Below, in pieces: positions 49,978-59,208 of a DNA stretch of 64,000 bases. The notes beneath the pieces are model-generated. The model saw only the letters and a list, made by a program, of their open reading frames with translations. It had not been told where the DNA came from and ran no database searches. Numbering within the stretch: position 1 is the first letter of the stretch; each line of letters opens with the position of its first letter. The stretch is from Weeksellaceae bacterium (GTDB lineage Bacteria; Bacteroidota; Bacteroidia; Flavobacteriales; Weeksellaceae): the NCBI GenBank assembly GCA_022013695.1, contig JAKLPS010000008.1, positions 160,273 through 224,272 of the forward strand. Direction: 5' to 3'. Made by a program: the position numbers and the translations under genes.

Positions 49978-52881
49978 ATGAAGAAAATCTTTACTACTCT
50001 TCTTTCATTCGGAATGATGACCACTGCTTTTGCACAATGGGCAAAGACATCTATGAAAGGAGAAAGCCTACGTCAAACCGGAGCAACAAGCTTCTACACT
50101 GTTGATCTGAATACGCTTCGCACTCAGCTGTCAGACGCTCAGTTGACCGGAAAAAACAGCAAAGCTGTTATCATTAATGTGCCGACATTGGAAGGCAAAG
50201 TTGAAAAATTTGCGGTCTACAGCTTACCAGTTGTCGTACAATCTTTAGCTGACAAATACCATTTGGGATCGTACGTGGGAACTGGTGTCGACGATCCAGA
50301 AAAGTACATTAGATTTTCTGTCGCTCCAAACGATTTCCAATCTATGATTATCAAGAATGGTGTGTATGAGTTTGTGGAGCCGCAGAACAAAGAAAAAACA
50401 ATTTACGGCGTCCATCCAAAAACAGACAAAACAAGCGGTCCAAATGGATCTTGGCTTTGTAGCAGTACAGAACCGGAGCTTACGAGGAAGCAAATAGATA
50501 ATCTTAATAACGGATCATCTTTTGCGAACAATCCAACAGATTTCTTAAAATCATCTGACAAGAAATACAGAACAATGCGATTGGCGATGACGGTGAATGG
50601 TGAATATACTACTTTTCACGGGGGCACAGTGGCAGGCGCATTAACCGCAATTAATGCTTCCATCACACGTTGCAATGCTGTTTTTGAAAATGATTTTGCA
50701 TTGCATCTGATACTGCAGGATTTCCCTACTTTGATCTATACTAATCCGGCAACAGATCCTTATTCAACTTCTTTGAGCAGTTGGAACCTATCTGCTCAGA
50801 AAGCAATTACTGCAGAAGCGGGCGAGGCCAATTATGATATCGGGCATATGTTTGGAGCCAGTGGCGGCGGTGGTAACGCAGGCTGCATTGGCTGCGTCTG
50901 TGTTAGCCCTCCCCTTAATTCCAGCGGTGTACCTACAGGAAATGGAAAAGGATCTGGCATTACTTCACCTGCAGACGGAATACCAGAAGGCGATAATTTT
51001 GATATTGATTATGTAGCTCATGAAATGGGACACCAGCTAGGTGGTAATCATACCTTTTCCATGAGTCTTGAAGGAACTGGACAAAACGTGGAGCCGGGAT
51101 CTGGTTCTACAATTATGGGTTATGCCGGTATCACGGGCGCTACCGATTTGCAGCCTCATTCTGATCCTTATTTCCACATCAACAGCATTATTCAAGTGCA
51201 AACGAACCTTACTTCTAAAACTTGTGATATTGAAACTCCAGTAGATAATTCTCCTCCTACTGTTGTGGCCATGCCAGATGTGACTATTCCAAAAAGTACT
51301 GCCTTCGTATTAACTGCTCAGGCAACCGATCCAGAAGGCGATCCTATTACCTTTTGTTGGGAAGAGACTGATAGTGCAACAACTGCTACCACAATAGGGA
51401 ATTTAGGTAATAACGCGAACGGTCCTTCTTTTAGATCTTTCAATCCTACTACAAGTCCAACAAGATATTTCCCAAAACAGAGCACAGTTTTGGCCGGAAA
51501 TCTCAAAAGTACCACAGATTGGGAAGCGGTTTCTACCGTCGCCAGAACAACGAACTTCAAAGTAACTGTTAGGGACAATAATCCTGATAAAGCAAAACAG
51601 CAAACCCAATACGGAACTCAGAAAGTGACAGTTGGCGCAGCGGGTCCTTTTAAAGTAACTGCTACCAAAGTTTACAATAATGCGCCAGGTGCATTTACTT
51701 GGGATGCCGTTGGCACAACTGCCTCTCCGTATAACGTAGCGAATGTGAAGATAGATTATACGACAGACAATGGTTCTAACTGGATCGTTTTAGCAGCGTC
51801 CACTCCAAACGATGGCACTGAAAATCTAAGCTTTACCGGAATCGCAACCAATACCGTGCTAACAATGAGAGTATCCGCTATCAATAACGTGTTCTATGCA
51901 GTGGGTAAAGTAACTGTCTCTGCAATGGTCAATTGTGACGGTACCGCGCCTGCAGGATTAGCAGTGTCTTCTATTACACAGACAGGAGCTAAAGTGGATT
52001 GGGATGCTATCGCAAATGCTACTTATAACTTGAGATATAAAAAAGCTACAGACACGCAGTGGATCGACGTACTGAATATAGCAACTAACACCTATACCAT
52101 CTCTGGTTTGACGCTTAACACAGCTTATAATGTCACCGTAGCGGCCGTATGTAGCGGCACAGCCGGATCTTATGCGCCGACCGTTAATTTTAGCACTGCT
52201 GGTATCAATTACTGTACAGCTGGTGCAACATCTACAAGCTTTGAGAAAATTTCCAATGTTACTTTTGCCGATATTAATAAAAACTCTACATCTACCGCCG
52301 GTTACGAAGATTTTACAACCGTTACCGGAAATGTAACGAAAGGGCAGAATTATAATTTCTCTGCTTCTTTTACCGGTACGTCCTATGCAGAAGATCAGGT
52401 TTTGGTTTGGATTGATTTCAACCAAGACGGCGATTTCGATGATACTGGAGAACAAGTTTTGGTAACTCCAGCAAAAAAATCACCTTGGACTGGCAGCTTT
52501 AGTATTCCGTCAACAGCTTTGACAGGTAAGACAAGAATGAGGGTTCGTCTTCACGATTCTTCTTTGACGCCTAACGCAACTCCTTGCGGAACATCCAGCT
52601 TCGGCCAGGTTGAGGACTACTCACTTAATATTGGAGTTTTAGCGGTACAAGATGTGAAGAAAAATAATATCCAGATCTATCCAAATCCAGCAACCGACTT
52701 TATTAATATTTCAAACATATCATCCAAAACTAAGTTTGAAATCTTCAACGTCGGTGGTCAATTGGTAAATCAAGGAATGACAGACGGAAAAGTGAATGTT
52801 TCTAAACTGATCAAAGGTGTTTACATCTTGACAGTAGAGTCTAACGGAGAAAAATCCCAAACTAAATTCATCAAAAATTAG
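49978..52881 (+). CDS. T9SS-exported reprolysin-like (M12B) zinc metalloprotease with fibronectin III and GEVED domains
   Basis: A 967-residue secreted protease. It has a signal peptide (MKKIFTTLLSFGMMTTAFA, then QWA) and a prodomain to about 190. The catalytic domain holds HEMGHQLGGNH (H348, E349, H352, H358) and Met-turn STIMGYAG. Two Ig-like modules follow, one with DPEGDPITFCWEETD, then a fibronectin III module (TQTGAKVDWDAIANATYNLR), a GEVED domain (WIDFNQDGDFDDTGEQ) and a type A sorting domain (IQIYPNPATDFINIS..QTKFIKN). Gene alone, between its promoter and the terminator at 52903-52935. Confidence 0.94.
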   Translation: MKKIFTTLLSFGMMTTAFAQWAKTSMKGESLRQTGATSFYTVDLNTLRTQLSDAQLTGKNSKAVIINVPTLEGKVEKFAVYSLPVVVQSLADKYHLGSYVGTGVDDPEKYIRFSVAPNDFQSMIIKNGVYEFVEPQNKEKTIYGVHPKTDKTSGPNGSWLCSSTEPELTRKQIDNLNNGSSFANNPTDFLKSSDKKYRTMRLAMTVNGEYTTFHGGTVAGALTAINASITRCNAVFENDFALHLILQDFPTLIYTNPATDPYSTSLSSWNLSAQKAITAEAGEANYDIGHMFGASGGGGNAGCIGCVCVSPPLNSSGVPTGNGKGSGITSPADGIPEGDNFDIDYVAHEMGHQLGGNHTFSMSLEGTGQNVEPGSGSTIMGYAGITGATDLQPHSDPYFHINSIIQVQTNLTSKTCDIETPVDNSPPTVVAMPDVTIPKSTAFVLTAQATDPEGDPITFCWEETDSATTATTIGNLGNNANGPSFRSFNPTTSPTRYFPKQSTVLAGNLKSTTDWEAVSTVARTTNFKVTVRDNNPDKAKQQTQYGTQKVTVGAAGPFKVTATKVYNNAPGAFTWDAVGTTASPYNVANVKIDYTTDNGSNWIVLAASTPNDGTENLSFTGIATNTVLTMRVSAINNVFYAVGKVTVSAMVNCDGTAPAGLAVSSITQTGAKVDWDAIANATYNLRYKKATDTQWIDVLNIATNTYTISGLTLNTAYNVTVAAVCSGTAGSYAPTVNFSTAGINYCTAGATSTSFEKISNVTFADINKNSTSTAGYEDFTTVTGNVTKGQNYNFSASFTGTSYAEDQVLVWIDFNQDGDFDDTGEQVLVTPAKKSPWTGSFSIPSTALTGKTRMRVRLHDSSLTPNATPCGTSSFGQVEDYSLNIGVLAVQDVKKNNIQIYPNPATDFINISNISSKTKFEIFNVGGQLVNQGMTDGKVNVSKLIKGVYILTVESNGEKSQTKFIKN

Positions 52882-52902
52882 GAATAAGATTCGACTTTCA
52901 TA

Positions 52903-52935
52903 AAAAATCCCCGGAATTGATTTTCGGGGATTTTT
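52903..52935 (+). terminator. Terminator of the M12B-like protease gene
   Basis: AAAAATCCCCG and CGGGGATTTTT arms, 11-base loop, T run. Symmetric, so it also serves coaE on the minus strand. Confidence 0.92.
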
Positions 52936-52955
52936 ATTTATTGAAAGAAAACAAC

Positions 52956-53579
52956 TTAAGACAAATTTTCAAGAAAGGAATCCACTTCAGATTGGAGATC
53001 GTCGTGATCAGAATTATTATAAATGACGAAATCTGCCCATTTGATTTTATCTTTTTCTGGCATTTGTTTCTGCATAATCGCTTCTATTTCCCTATACGTT
53101 TTGCTATCTCTGTCCATTGTTCTTTTTATTCGCATATTATCATCTGCCGTCACCAAGAGAGATTTGTAGCATTGTGCATCCTGTTTCAGTTCAAACAGCA
53201 AGGCCGTTTCTTTAAAAACATATTTCGAAGTTTGAACAGCAAGCCATCTTTCAAAATCCAGCTTAACGGCAGGATGGACCAAATGATTCAAACGCCCCAA
53301 AAGTTCCGCATCAGTGAACACTTTTTCGGCCACATATTTTCTGTTATAGATTCCTTGTAAGTAAGCCTCTTCGCCCAAAAGTGAAATTATTTTTTGCTTT
53401 AATTCCAAATCGACATTGGCGATATCCTTCGCCCGATCGTCTGAGTTATAAACAGGGAAACCCTTAGCTTCTAATATTTTTGCGACCGCAGATTTCCCAG
53501 AGCCGATGCCGCCAGTGAGCCCAATGATCTTGGGAGGCGGATTTTCTTCTTGATTTTGATTGATATTTTGTAGTTCCAT
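52956..53579 (-). CDS. coaE: Dephospho-CoA kinase
   Basis: Last step of coenzyme A synthesis. The 207 residues have P-loop GLTGGIGSGKSAVAK, the YNSDDRAKDIANVD motif and the ETALLFELKQDAQCYKSLLV strand region. It starts 5 bases after the MBL-fold gene ends, so the two are one operon. A stretch NQNQEENPPPK gives a slightly long N-terminus. Confidence 0.96.
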   Translation of the reverse strand: MELQNINQNQEENPPPKIIGLTGGIGSGKSAVAKILEAKGFPVYNSDDRAKDIANVDLELKQKIISLLGEEAYLQGIYNRKYVAEKVFTDAELLGRLNHLVHPAVKLDFERWLAVQTSKYVFKETALLFELKQDAQCYKSLLVTADDNMRIKRTMDRDSKTYREIEAIMQKQMPEKDKIKWADFVIYNNSDHDDLQSEVDSFLENLS

Positions 53580-53584
53580 CAGTT

Positions 53585-54451
53585 TTAGTACCCAAAAACT
53601 TCATTAAAGCTAAAGCTTTGATCCAGCTTCACGCCTTTTTCCGTCATTTTCAGAGTTGCCAATTCATTATGTGCATCGTGCTCGAAAAACAAAAGGTAGT
53701 CATTATCCACACATTGCTTTAGAAATTTTCCTTTTTCTTCCAACGTTAGAAGTGGTCTCGTATCATAACCCATAACATACACATGCGGAATATGTCCCAC
53801 CGTTGGAATCAAATCTGCTGCGAAAACAACCGTTCTGTCCTGGTACTGCAGCACTGGTAGCATTTGCTTTTCGGTATGACCGTCCACAAAAATGATGTCC
53901 ATTTTCAGGTCTGGAACGAAACCATAATTTCCCGTGGTCGGTAGCGGCAAATAGTGGAGCTGCCCACTCTCTTCCAACGGCAAAATGTTTTCTGTCAAAA
54001 AACTTGCTTTTTCTCTTGGGTTGGGCTCCGTGGCCCATTGCCAATGATTCTTGTTGGTCCAGAAATGCGCATTTTTAAATGCAGGCCGATATCCAGATTT
54101 ATCAGAATTCCACTCGATGGCGCCACCGCAATGGTCAAAATGAAGGTGCGTGAGAAAAACATCCGTAATATCATCTCGCACAAATCCATATTTCTTCAAA
54201 TTTTTGTCCAAGGAATCGTCTCCCCAAAGCGAATAATGTCCGAAGAATTTCTCGTCCTGCTTATCTCCCAGTCCACAATCTACGAGAATCAATTTCTTAC
54301 CATCTTCCACCAAAAGAGAGCGGGTTCCCAGTTCTATCAAATTTTTATCGTCCGCAGGATTGGTGCGTTGCCAAAGTGTTTTTGGCACAACGCCAAACAT
54401 GGCGCCGCCATCTAACTTAAATTTTCCGCATTGGATTGGATAAAGTTTCAT
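53585..54451 (-). CDS. MBL-fold metallo-hydrolase
   Basis: A 288-residue metallo-beta-lactamase-fold hydrolase with the metal motif LTHLHFDHCGGA and further ligands in FVDGHTEKQMLP and FEHDAHNELAT. The N-terminus (GGAMFGVVPKTLW) fits the quorum-quenching-lactonase-like branch, but the substrate is unknown. No signal peptide. It is the first gene of a two-gene unit with coaE and has a perfect -7 box at 54478-54485. Confidence 0.9.
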   Translation of the reverse strand: MKLYPIQCGKFKLDGGAMFGVVPKTLWQRTNPADDKNLIELGTRSLLVEDGKKLILVDCGLGDKQDEKFFGHYSLWGDDSLDKNLKKYGFVRDDITDVFLTHLHFDHCGGAIEWNSDKSGYRPAFKNAHFWTNKNHWQWATEPNPREKASFLTENILPLEESGQLHYLPLPTTGNYGFVPDLKMDIIFVDGHTEKQMLPVLQYQDRTVVFAADLIPTVGHIPHVYVMGYDTRPLLTLEEKGKFLKQCVDNDYLLFFEHDAHNELATLKMTEKGVKLDQSFSFNEVFGY

Positions 54452-54477
54452 AAGATCTGATTTTATGCTAATTTAAT

Positions 54478-54485
54478 CAAATTTA
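54478..54485 (-). promoter_or_regulatory. -7 box of the MBL-coaE operon
   Basis: TAAATTTG on the minus strand ends 26 bases before ATG 54451. The rest of the gap to 54693 shows nothing else. Confidence 0.65.
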
Positions 54486-54693
54486 AGAAAACAAGGTTCC
54501 AAATTTTCGCAAACGCGCTTTAAAAAAATTATCGTACCGTATTATTAGCTTTCCAGATCTCAAAGATGACTAGAAATCACAGATTTGATATTTATAAAAA
54601 TATTTGCAACCAAACTTTAGCTTATTCAGGATAAAAAAATACAGTGAACTGCCTTTTATCAGAAGATGATCCAAATTCTTTGACAAAAGGAGA

Positions 54694-55659
54694 TTAATTT
54701 ATTAATCCCTCAATGCCTTCTCTATTTAAAAAGCGTTCCACATTGTAAGCCGCTTTTTCCGTTCCCAATTTTATAGAATCTTTTACCATTGCCGAATTAT
54801 GTGGCGAACCAAGCAAGTTTGGTAGTTCGAAAAAGGGATATTCTATTTCAAACTTTCCATATTTAAAAGGTTCTACCCACCAAGCATCGATCCCGGCATA
54901 AAAATTGGGATGGGCGGACAGATGGTCGTACAGATCTTTTTGGTTGATGATTGGTCCCCGCGCCACATTTATCAGCACCGCATCATCTTTCATCAGTTCC
55001 AGCTTTTGCTTCGTTATCAGATTGTTGGTTTCCTCGGTCAGAGGACAAGAAAGCAGAAGCATATCAGAATTTTTCAGGACAAAATCCAGATCCTTCAAAA
55101 CACCTACAAATTCCACTTCTTCGGTGGTTTTCCCCGACGTGTTGATTGCCATGATTTTTACACCAAAAGGTCTTAATAAGTCTGCGGTTCGTTTCCCGAT
55201 CGAGCCGAAGCCCACAATTCCGAGCACCGAACCTTTTATAGATTTTGTCACACTTTCTGTTTGTTTAAAAGCGCCCTTTGACATTTCATTATGATAGATC
55301 CATAGCTTTTTACTTAATGCCAATAGCATCGCAACCGAATGCTCGGCCATCGGCTCTGCATAAGCGCCTTGATTGGCCGCTATCTTTATTTTTTTCGGAA
55401 AAATATCCAGATTGATATGATCGTAGCCGGCCGATAAAAGTTGAATAAACTGGATATTCCGGAACAAATTGTCATCAGAATCATAAAGACCTTCTTTCTC
55501 GGGATTCCAAGCTAACAAAATCTCGCCCTCAGAAATGATATCGGATCTCCTTTCGGATGGATAATCTTCCAAAAAATCAATTTCTGCTTTTGATTTAAAA
55601 AATTCTTCCAGCCATTGTCTTTGCCGGGGTTCTGTGGTAAAAGTTACTAATATTTTCAT
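54694..55659 (-). CDS. D-2-hydroxyacid dehydrogenase
   Basis: NAD-dependent reduction of a 2-keto acid. ATG 55659 (MKILVTFTTEPRQRQWLEEF) is preferred; the frame can be extended eight codons to a TTG at 55683. The 321 residues have the Rossmann motif GSVLGIVGFGSIGKRTADLL, the catalytic Arg in INVARGPIINQ, and the His in GSPHNSAMV (with Glu in the WWVEPFKYGK strand before it). The substrate is not predictable. It sits between MBL-coaE and ruvB, on the same strand as both. Confidence 0.88.
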   Translation of the reverse strand: MKILVTFTTEPRQRQWLEEFFKSKAEIDFLEDYPSERRSDIISEGEILLAWNPEKEGLYDSDDNLFRNIQFIQLLSAGYDHINLDIFPKKIKIAANQGAYAEPMAEHSVAMLLALSKKLWIYHNEMSKGAFKQTESVTKSIKGSVLGIVGFGSIGKRTADLLRPFGVKIMAINTSGKTTEEVEFVGVLKDLDFVLKNSDMLLLSCPLTEETNNLITKQKLELMKDDAVLINVARGPIINQKDLYDHLSAHPNFYAGIDAWWVEPFKYGKFEIEYPFFELPNLLGSPHNSAMVKDSIKLGTEKAAYNVERFLNREGIEGLIN

Positions 55660-55769
55660 ATTTTTCGGTCTGTTTTTTTGCAACGCGATACTTTTGATTT
55701 TTTAATATCTCGGTAACTGCCGGCTGCTTTTCCAAACGATTGCCTGCCATTTTCTATCTGAATTTGGAC

Positions 55770-56792
55770 TTAAAATAATTCTCCCAAATTCTTAGGCCTG
55801 GCGATTCCCAAATGCTTGTAGGCTTTTTCGGTCACTTCCCTTCCGCGTGGCGTGCGGATAATGAAACCTTCTTGGATCAAAAAAGGCTCATAAACTTCTT
55901 CTATCGTTTCGGGATTCTCTGCAATAGAAGTGGCCAAAGCCGATATTCCAACGGGTTTTCCACGGAAATTCTCAATCATTACCCGCATGATTTTATTATC
56001 CATATCGTCCAAGCCAAACTCATCGACGTTGAGAGAATTTAAAGCAAATTTTGTGATTTCAATTTCGATTTCGCCATTGCCTTTGATCTCAGCAAAATCC
56101 CGGACTCGGCGCAAAAGCGCATTGGCAATTCTGGGCGTTCCACGGCTTCTTCTCGCGATTTCCAGAGCAGCATCTTCATAGATTTTGACGCCCAAAACCC
56201 TGGCGCTTCGTTCGATAATCATTCCGAGGAGTTCTATCGTATAGTATTCCAATCTCGATTGAATCCCGAATCTTGCGAGCATCGGTTTGGTGAGCATTCC
56301 GCTTCTTGTGGTGGCTCCAACCAAGGTGAAAGGATTCAGCCCAATTTGTACCGATCTCGCATTGGGGCCACTTTCCAGCATAATATCAATCTTGTAATCT
56401 TCCATTGCTGAATAGAGATATTCTTCTACAATCGGGGATAGGCGGTGGATTTCATCTATGAAGAGCACGTCATTTTCCTCCAGATTGGTCAGCAATCCGG
56501 CTAAACTTCCGGGTTTGTCCAGAACGGGGCCGGACGTTATTTTGCATCCGACGCCGAGTTCATTCGCAATGATGTGCGCCAAAGTTGTTTTTCCCAAGCC
56601 CGGCGGACCGTGCAACAGAAGGTGATCCAAAGCGCCACCCCGATTTTTCGCGGCAGCTACAAAAACTTCCAAGTTGTCCAGCGTCTTTCTTTGTCCGGCA
56701 AAATCATTGAAACTCTGCGGACGGATTTTTTCTTCCTGAATCAAATCGTCATCGGAGTAGTTTTCCTTATCTGGATGTAAAAAATCGGGCAT
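55770..56792 (-). CDS. ruvB: Holliday junction branch-migration ATPase RuvB
   Basis: Motor of the RuvABC complex in recombination repair. The 340 residues include the N-terminal [20 protein letters not shown], Walker [13 protein letters not shown], Walker [13 protein letters not shown], sensor [20 protein letters not shown], and the C-terminal winged-helix DNA-binding domain ([19 protein letters not shown]). The next gene downstream on the same strand is the hydroxyacid dehydrogenase, 110 bases away. Confidence 0.98.
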   Translation of the reverse strand: MPDFLHPDKENYSDDDLIQEEKIRPQSFNDFAGQRKTLDNLEVFVAAAKNRGGALDHLLLHGPPGLGKTTLAHIIANELGVGCKITSGPVLDKPGSLAGLLTNLEENDVLFIDEIHRLSPIVEEYLYSAMEDYKIDIMLESGPNARSVQIGLNPFTLVGATTRSGMLTKPMLARFGIQSRLEYYTIELLGMIIERSARVLGVKIYEDAALEIARRSRGTPRIANALLRRVRDFAEIKGNGEIEIEITKFALNSLNVDEFGLDDMDNKIMRVMIENFRGKPVGISALATSIAENPETIEEVYEPFLIQEGFIIRTPRGREVTEKAYKHLGIARPKNLGELF

Positions 56793-56862
56793 TTTGACTG
56801 GCTAATAATTAAAAATGAATCTTGAAATCGGTTTCAAACTTTCTACTCAAAGATAATGAAAA

Positions 56863-58467
56863 TTAGGGGATTTGGGAATGCTGTTTTTCGGTTTGTGAGA
56901 TGATCTTCTTCAATTCCTTTATTTCGCCTTCGTTCAGATTTTTCTGAATCAATCCAGCATCGGACAACTGCGGAAAAATTTGATAATATTGATAGATTTT
57001 CAACCAATAAAGGGAGATTGTAGGGAAGGAATTTTTATAAATCAAGCCTTTTGTAGCCTTGAACTTGAGGTTTCCGATCTGAAACCATTGCGCTTTTTCC
57101 GACGCTACTTCTTTTGGTTTGTAGAATTGTGACCAATGGAAACCAAACATCCAACTTCCTGAATGAAATTTATTTTTGAAAGATACCGGAAAAATGAACA
57201 TCATCAAAATAATAATGGAGAGAAGTAGCGTGGCAAAAATGGACTTCGATGCAGATAAATTTTTGAAAAGTAAAAACATGGCCACAATATAAACATCCAA
57301 GAAAAACCGATATTGCGCAGAAAATGAAACAATCAAAATAAATTTGATGATTAAACAAATAAATAAAAAATAATAAAAACGGCTTTTCTTGCTAAATGCG
57401 AAAAATCCAACGATTGATAACGAAATGATAATCCCAACATTGAAGACGGATTTGAAACCGATTGTGAACCAATGAAATATTTTATCAAAAATATTAAATC
57501 CGGAAATTTGCTGGTAGGAGTATTTCATATCATAAGATTTCATCTGCCCGATCTGCGATGAATAACTCAAAATCTCGTGACTCGGTTTCCAAGGTAGATT
57601 GAAATCGAAGACGGCAACAGGAAATATCGGAAATCCAAACAGCCAGAGATTTTTCATTATAACTAAAAATCCAAAAATAAAAACCGGAATTATGGACTTG
57701 AAAATGATTTTTTTCTGTCCAAAATTGTTTAAAATCACAAAAAGCGGCAACCAAAAAACCACCGGTTTCACACACACTGCGAATAATGACAAATATAAAA
57801 GTAGCTTATTTTCTCTTTCGGCACTTATTTCATTAATGACAATTAAACAGAGGATTAAAATCGGCAAATCGGGACTGGGTTGCTGAACAAAAAGTAAAAA
57901 GATTGGTAGAAAAATGAATAAAAAGAGTTGCTTTTTTTCATAAATATAAATCAAAAAAAGAACCGATAAATAGGCATTAATCTTTAAAAAAGGATCGATA
58001 ATGTGCGAAAAACCAGCCTGATAAATATGCCAAAACGAGCATTGCCCCAGCAACAAATCTAAGTTTGAAATACCTTTGACAAAACCAAAGTCTCTCAAAT
58101 AAGAAATCGTTGGCACGTAATAGCTGTAATGATCAAAAAGATAAGGCGAAAATGACGTAGCTAAAATGATGACACCTAAAAAGAAGTAAAACCAAAAATC
58201 AAAGTTTATCTTGAACTGAGCGGACTTTTCTGTCTTCCAAAACCAGCCCGCGCCAAGAACTCCGAGGGCTACAAGTGCTATTTCCAACACAAAATTCAGC
58301 GGAAAAAAAAAGGCCAAAACCGTCTCCAGCAAAGCAATGCCGATCATTCCTACAAATGAAATCAAGACAAAACCAGCATTTCTGACCCGAAATATATGGC
58401 TGATGATAAATCCCGTCCCGAAATTAACAACAAGCAAAACGAAAATAGTGAGCAGAATCGAAAGCAT
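56863..58467 (-). CDS. Polytopic membrane protein, LIC_10190-like
   Basis: A 534-residue protein with about 12 membrane helices, likely in the inner membrane. ATG 58467 (MLSILLTIFVLLVVNFGTGF) is chosen; a TTG at 58494 lies inside the terminator stem 58472-58499. Between helices 3 and 4 there is a conserved-looking loop FDHYSYYVPTISYLRDFGFV followed by GISNLDLLLGQCSFWHIYQA, which resembles the LIC_10190 family of GT-C-like membrane proteins with a lumenal acidic loop. A surface-polysaccharide or lipid-linked-sugar role would fit that type but is inference. No sugar genes are adjacent. Confidence 0.7.
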   Translation of the reverse strand: MLSILLTIFVLLVVNFGTGFIISHIFRVRNAGFVLISFVGMIGIALLETVLAFFFPLNFVLEIALVALGVLGAGWFWKTEKSAQFKINFDFWFYFFLGVIILATSFSPYLFDHYSYYVPTISYLRDFGFVKGISNLDLLLGQCSFWHIYQAGFSHIIDPFLKINAYLSVLFLIYIYEKKQLFLFIFLPIFLLFVQQPSPDLPILILCLIVINEISAERENKLLLYLSLFAVCVKPVVFWLPLFVILNNFGQKKIIFKSIIPVFIFGFLVIMKNLWLFGFPIFPVAVFDFNLPWKPSHEILSYSSQIGQMKSYDMKYSYQQISGFNIFDKIFHWFTIGFKSVFNVGIIISLSIVGFFAFSKKSRFYYFLFICLIIKFILIVSFSAQYRFFLDVYIVAMFLLFKNLSASKSIFATLLLSIIILMMFIFPVSFKNKFHSGSWMFGFHWSQFYKPKEVASEKAQWFQIGNLKFKATKGLIYKNSFPTISLYWLKIYQYYQIFPQLSDAGLIQKNLNEGEIKELKKIISQTEKQHSQIP

Positions 58468-58471
58468 AAAA

Positions 58472-58499
58472 AAAGATTGCTTAAAAATAAGCAATCTTT
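58472..58499 (-). terminator. Terminator of the glycine-zipper lipoprotein gene
   Basis: AAAGATTGCTTA and TAAGCAATCTTT perfect arms, then a run of seven T on the minus strand. It lies between the lipoprotein gene and the membrane protein gene. Confidence 0.88.
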
Positions 58500-58527
58500 C
58501 GTTGTGTACTATATATATGAAGAAAAT

Positions 58528-59073
58528 TTACTTCTGTACGCGGCCTGTTTTTCTGTCGTTTGACCGCCCAATGGTGTAACCGGTTGCGCCCCCAGCAACG
58601 CCGCCAATCACCGCTCCAAGACCCGGATTTTTTCTAGAGATAATAGCACCTGCCGCTGCACCACCCACGGTGCCAATCACGGTGCCTTTTGCGGCACTAC
58701 TCCATCCTTTTTTCTGCGTAGCTGTCGTTCCGGAAGAGCTAGATCCCGCATTGGAAGCACTTGAACCAGAGGATCCGCCGCTGGAACCTCCGGAAGAAGA
58801 ACTTCTTTTGGAACTAGATTTCCTAGCCACTCGGTTGGCTTCCGCTTTTCTGTCTGCTTCTTTTTCCTCAGCGACTTTGTTCAGACTGTCCTTTTGCTTT
58901 TCAAAGGTCATTTTTTCCTTTTCAATGGCCAGTTTTTGTTTTTCGAGGTCGATTTGTCTGGTTTGATAATCCAGTTTTTGCTGTTCTATTGTTGCAGCTT
59001 GCACTTTTTCATCTTTTTTACAAGATGAAAATGTCAGAAGGGCTGCAAATCCTATTAAAAATAAAGGTTTCAT
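58528..59073 (-). CDS. Glycine-zipper lipoprotein
   Basis: A 181-residue lipoprotein: signal MKPLFLIGFAALLTFSSCKK with lipid-attachment Cys18. Then a long coiled coil (about 25-82, EKQKLAIEKEKMTFEKQKDS), a Ser/Gly linker (about 84-118) and a glycine-zipper hairpin at the C-terminus (GTVIGTVGGAAAGAIISRKN, GLGAVIGGVAGGATGYTIG). It should be held at the outer or inner membrane, with the zipper inserting in a bilayer. The function is unknown; it is of the YMGG-type glycine-zipper class. Confidence 0.85.
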   Translation of the reverse strand: MKPLFLIGFAALLTFSSCKKDEKVQAATIEQQKLDYQTRQIDLEKQKLAIEKEKMTFEKQKDSLNKVAEEKEADRKAEANRVARKSSSKRSSSSGGSSGGSSGSSASNAGSSSSGTTATQKKGWSSAAKGTVIGTVGGAAAGAIISRKNPGLGAVIGGVAGGATGYTIGRSNDRKTGRVQK

Positions 59074-59164
59074 AATCGTTTTAATTTTTCACCAAAAGTG
59101 AATTAATATTTTAATTATTCAATTATTATTCCAAAAGAAAAATAGAGCCAAAGGTTGAGTAAAA

Positions 59165-59188
59165 AAAACTCTCCCAGCTGAGAAAGTT
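59165..59188 (-). terminator. Terminator of purA
   Basis: AAACTCTC and GAGAAAGTTT form an imperfect stem, followed on the minus strand by eight T. Confidence 0.65.
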
Positions 59189-59208
59189 TGTATCAAAGGT
59201 TGATGAAA

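Noticed and set aside
58468..58494. TTG start for the polytopic membrane protein
   Set aside because: It falls inside the stem of the upstream gene's terminator; ATG 58467 gives a normal membrane-protein start.
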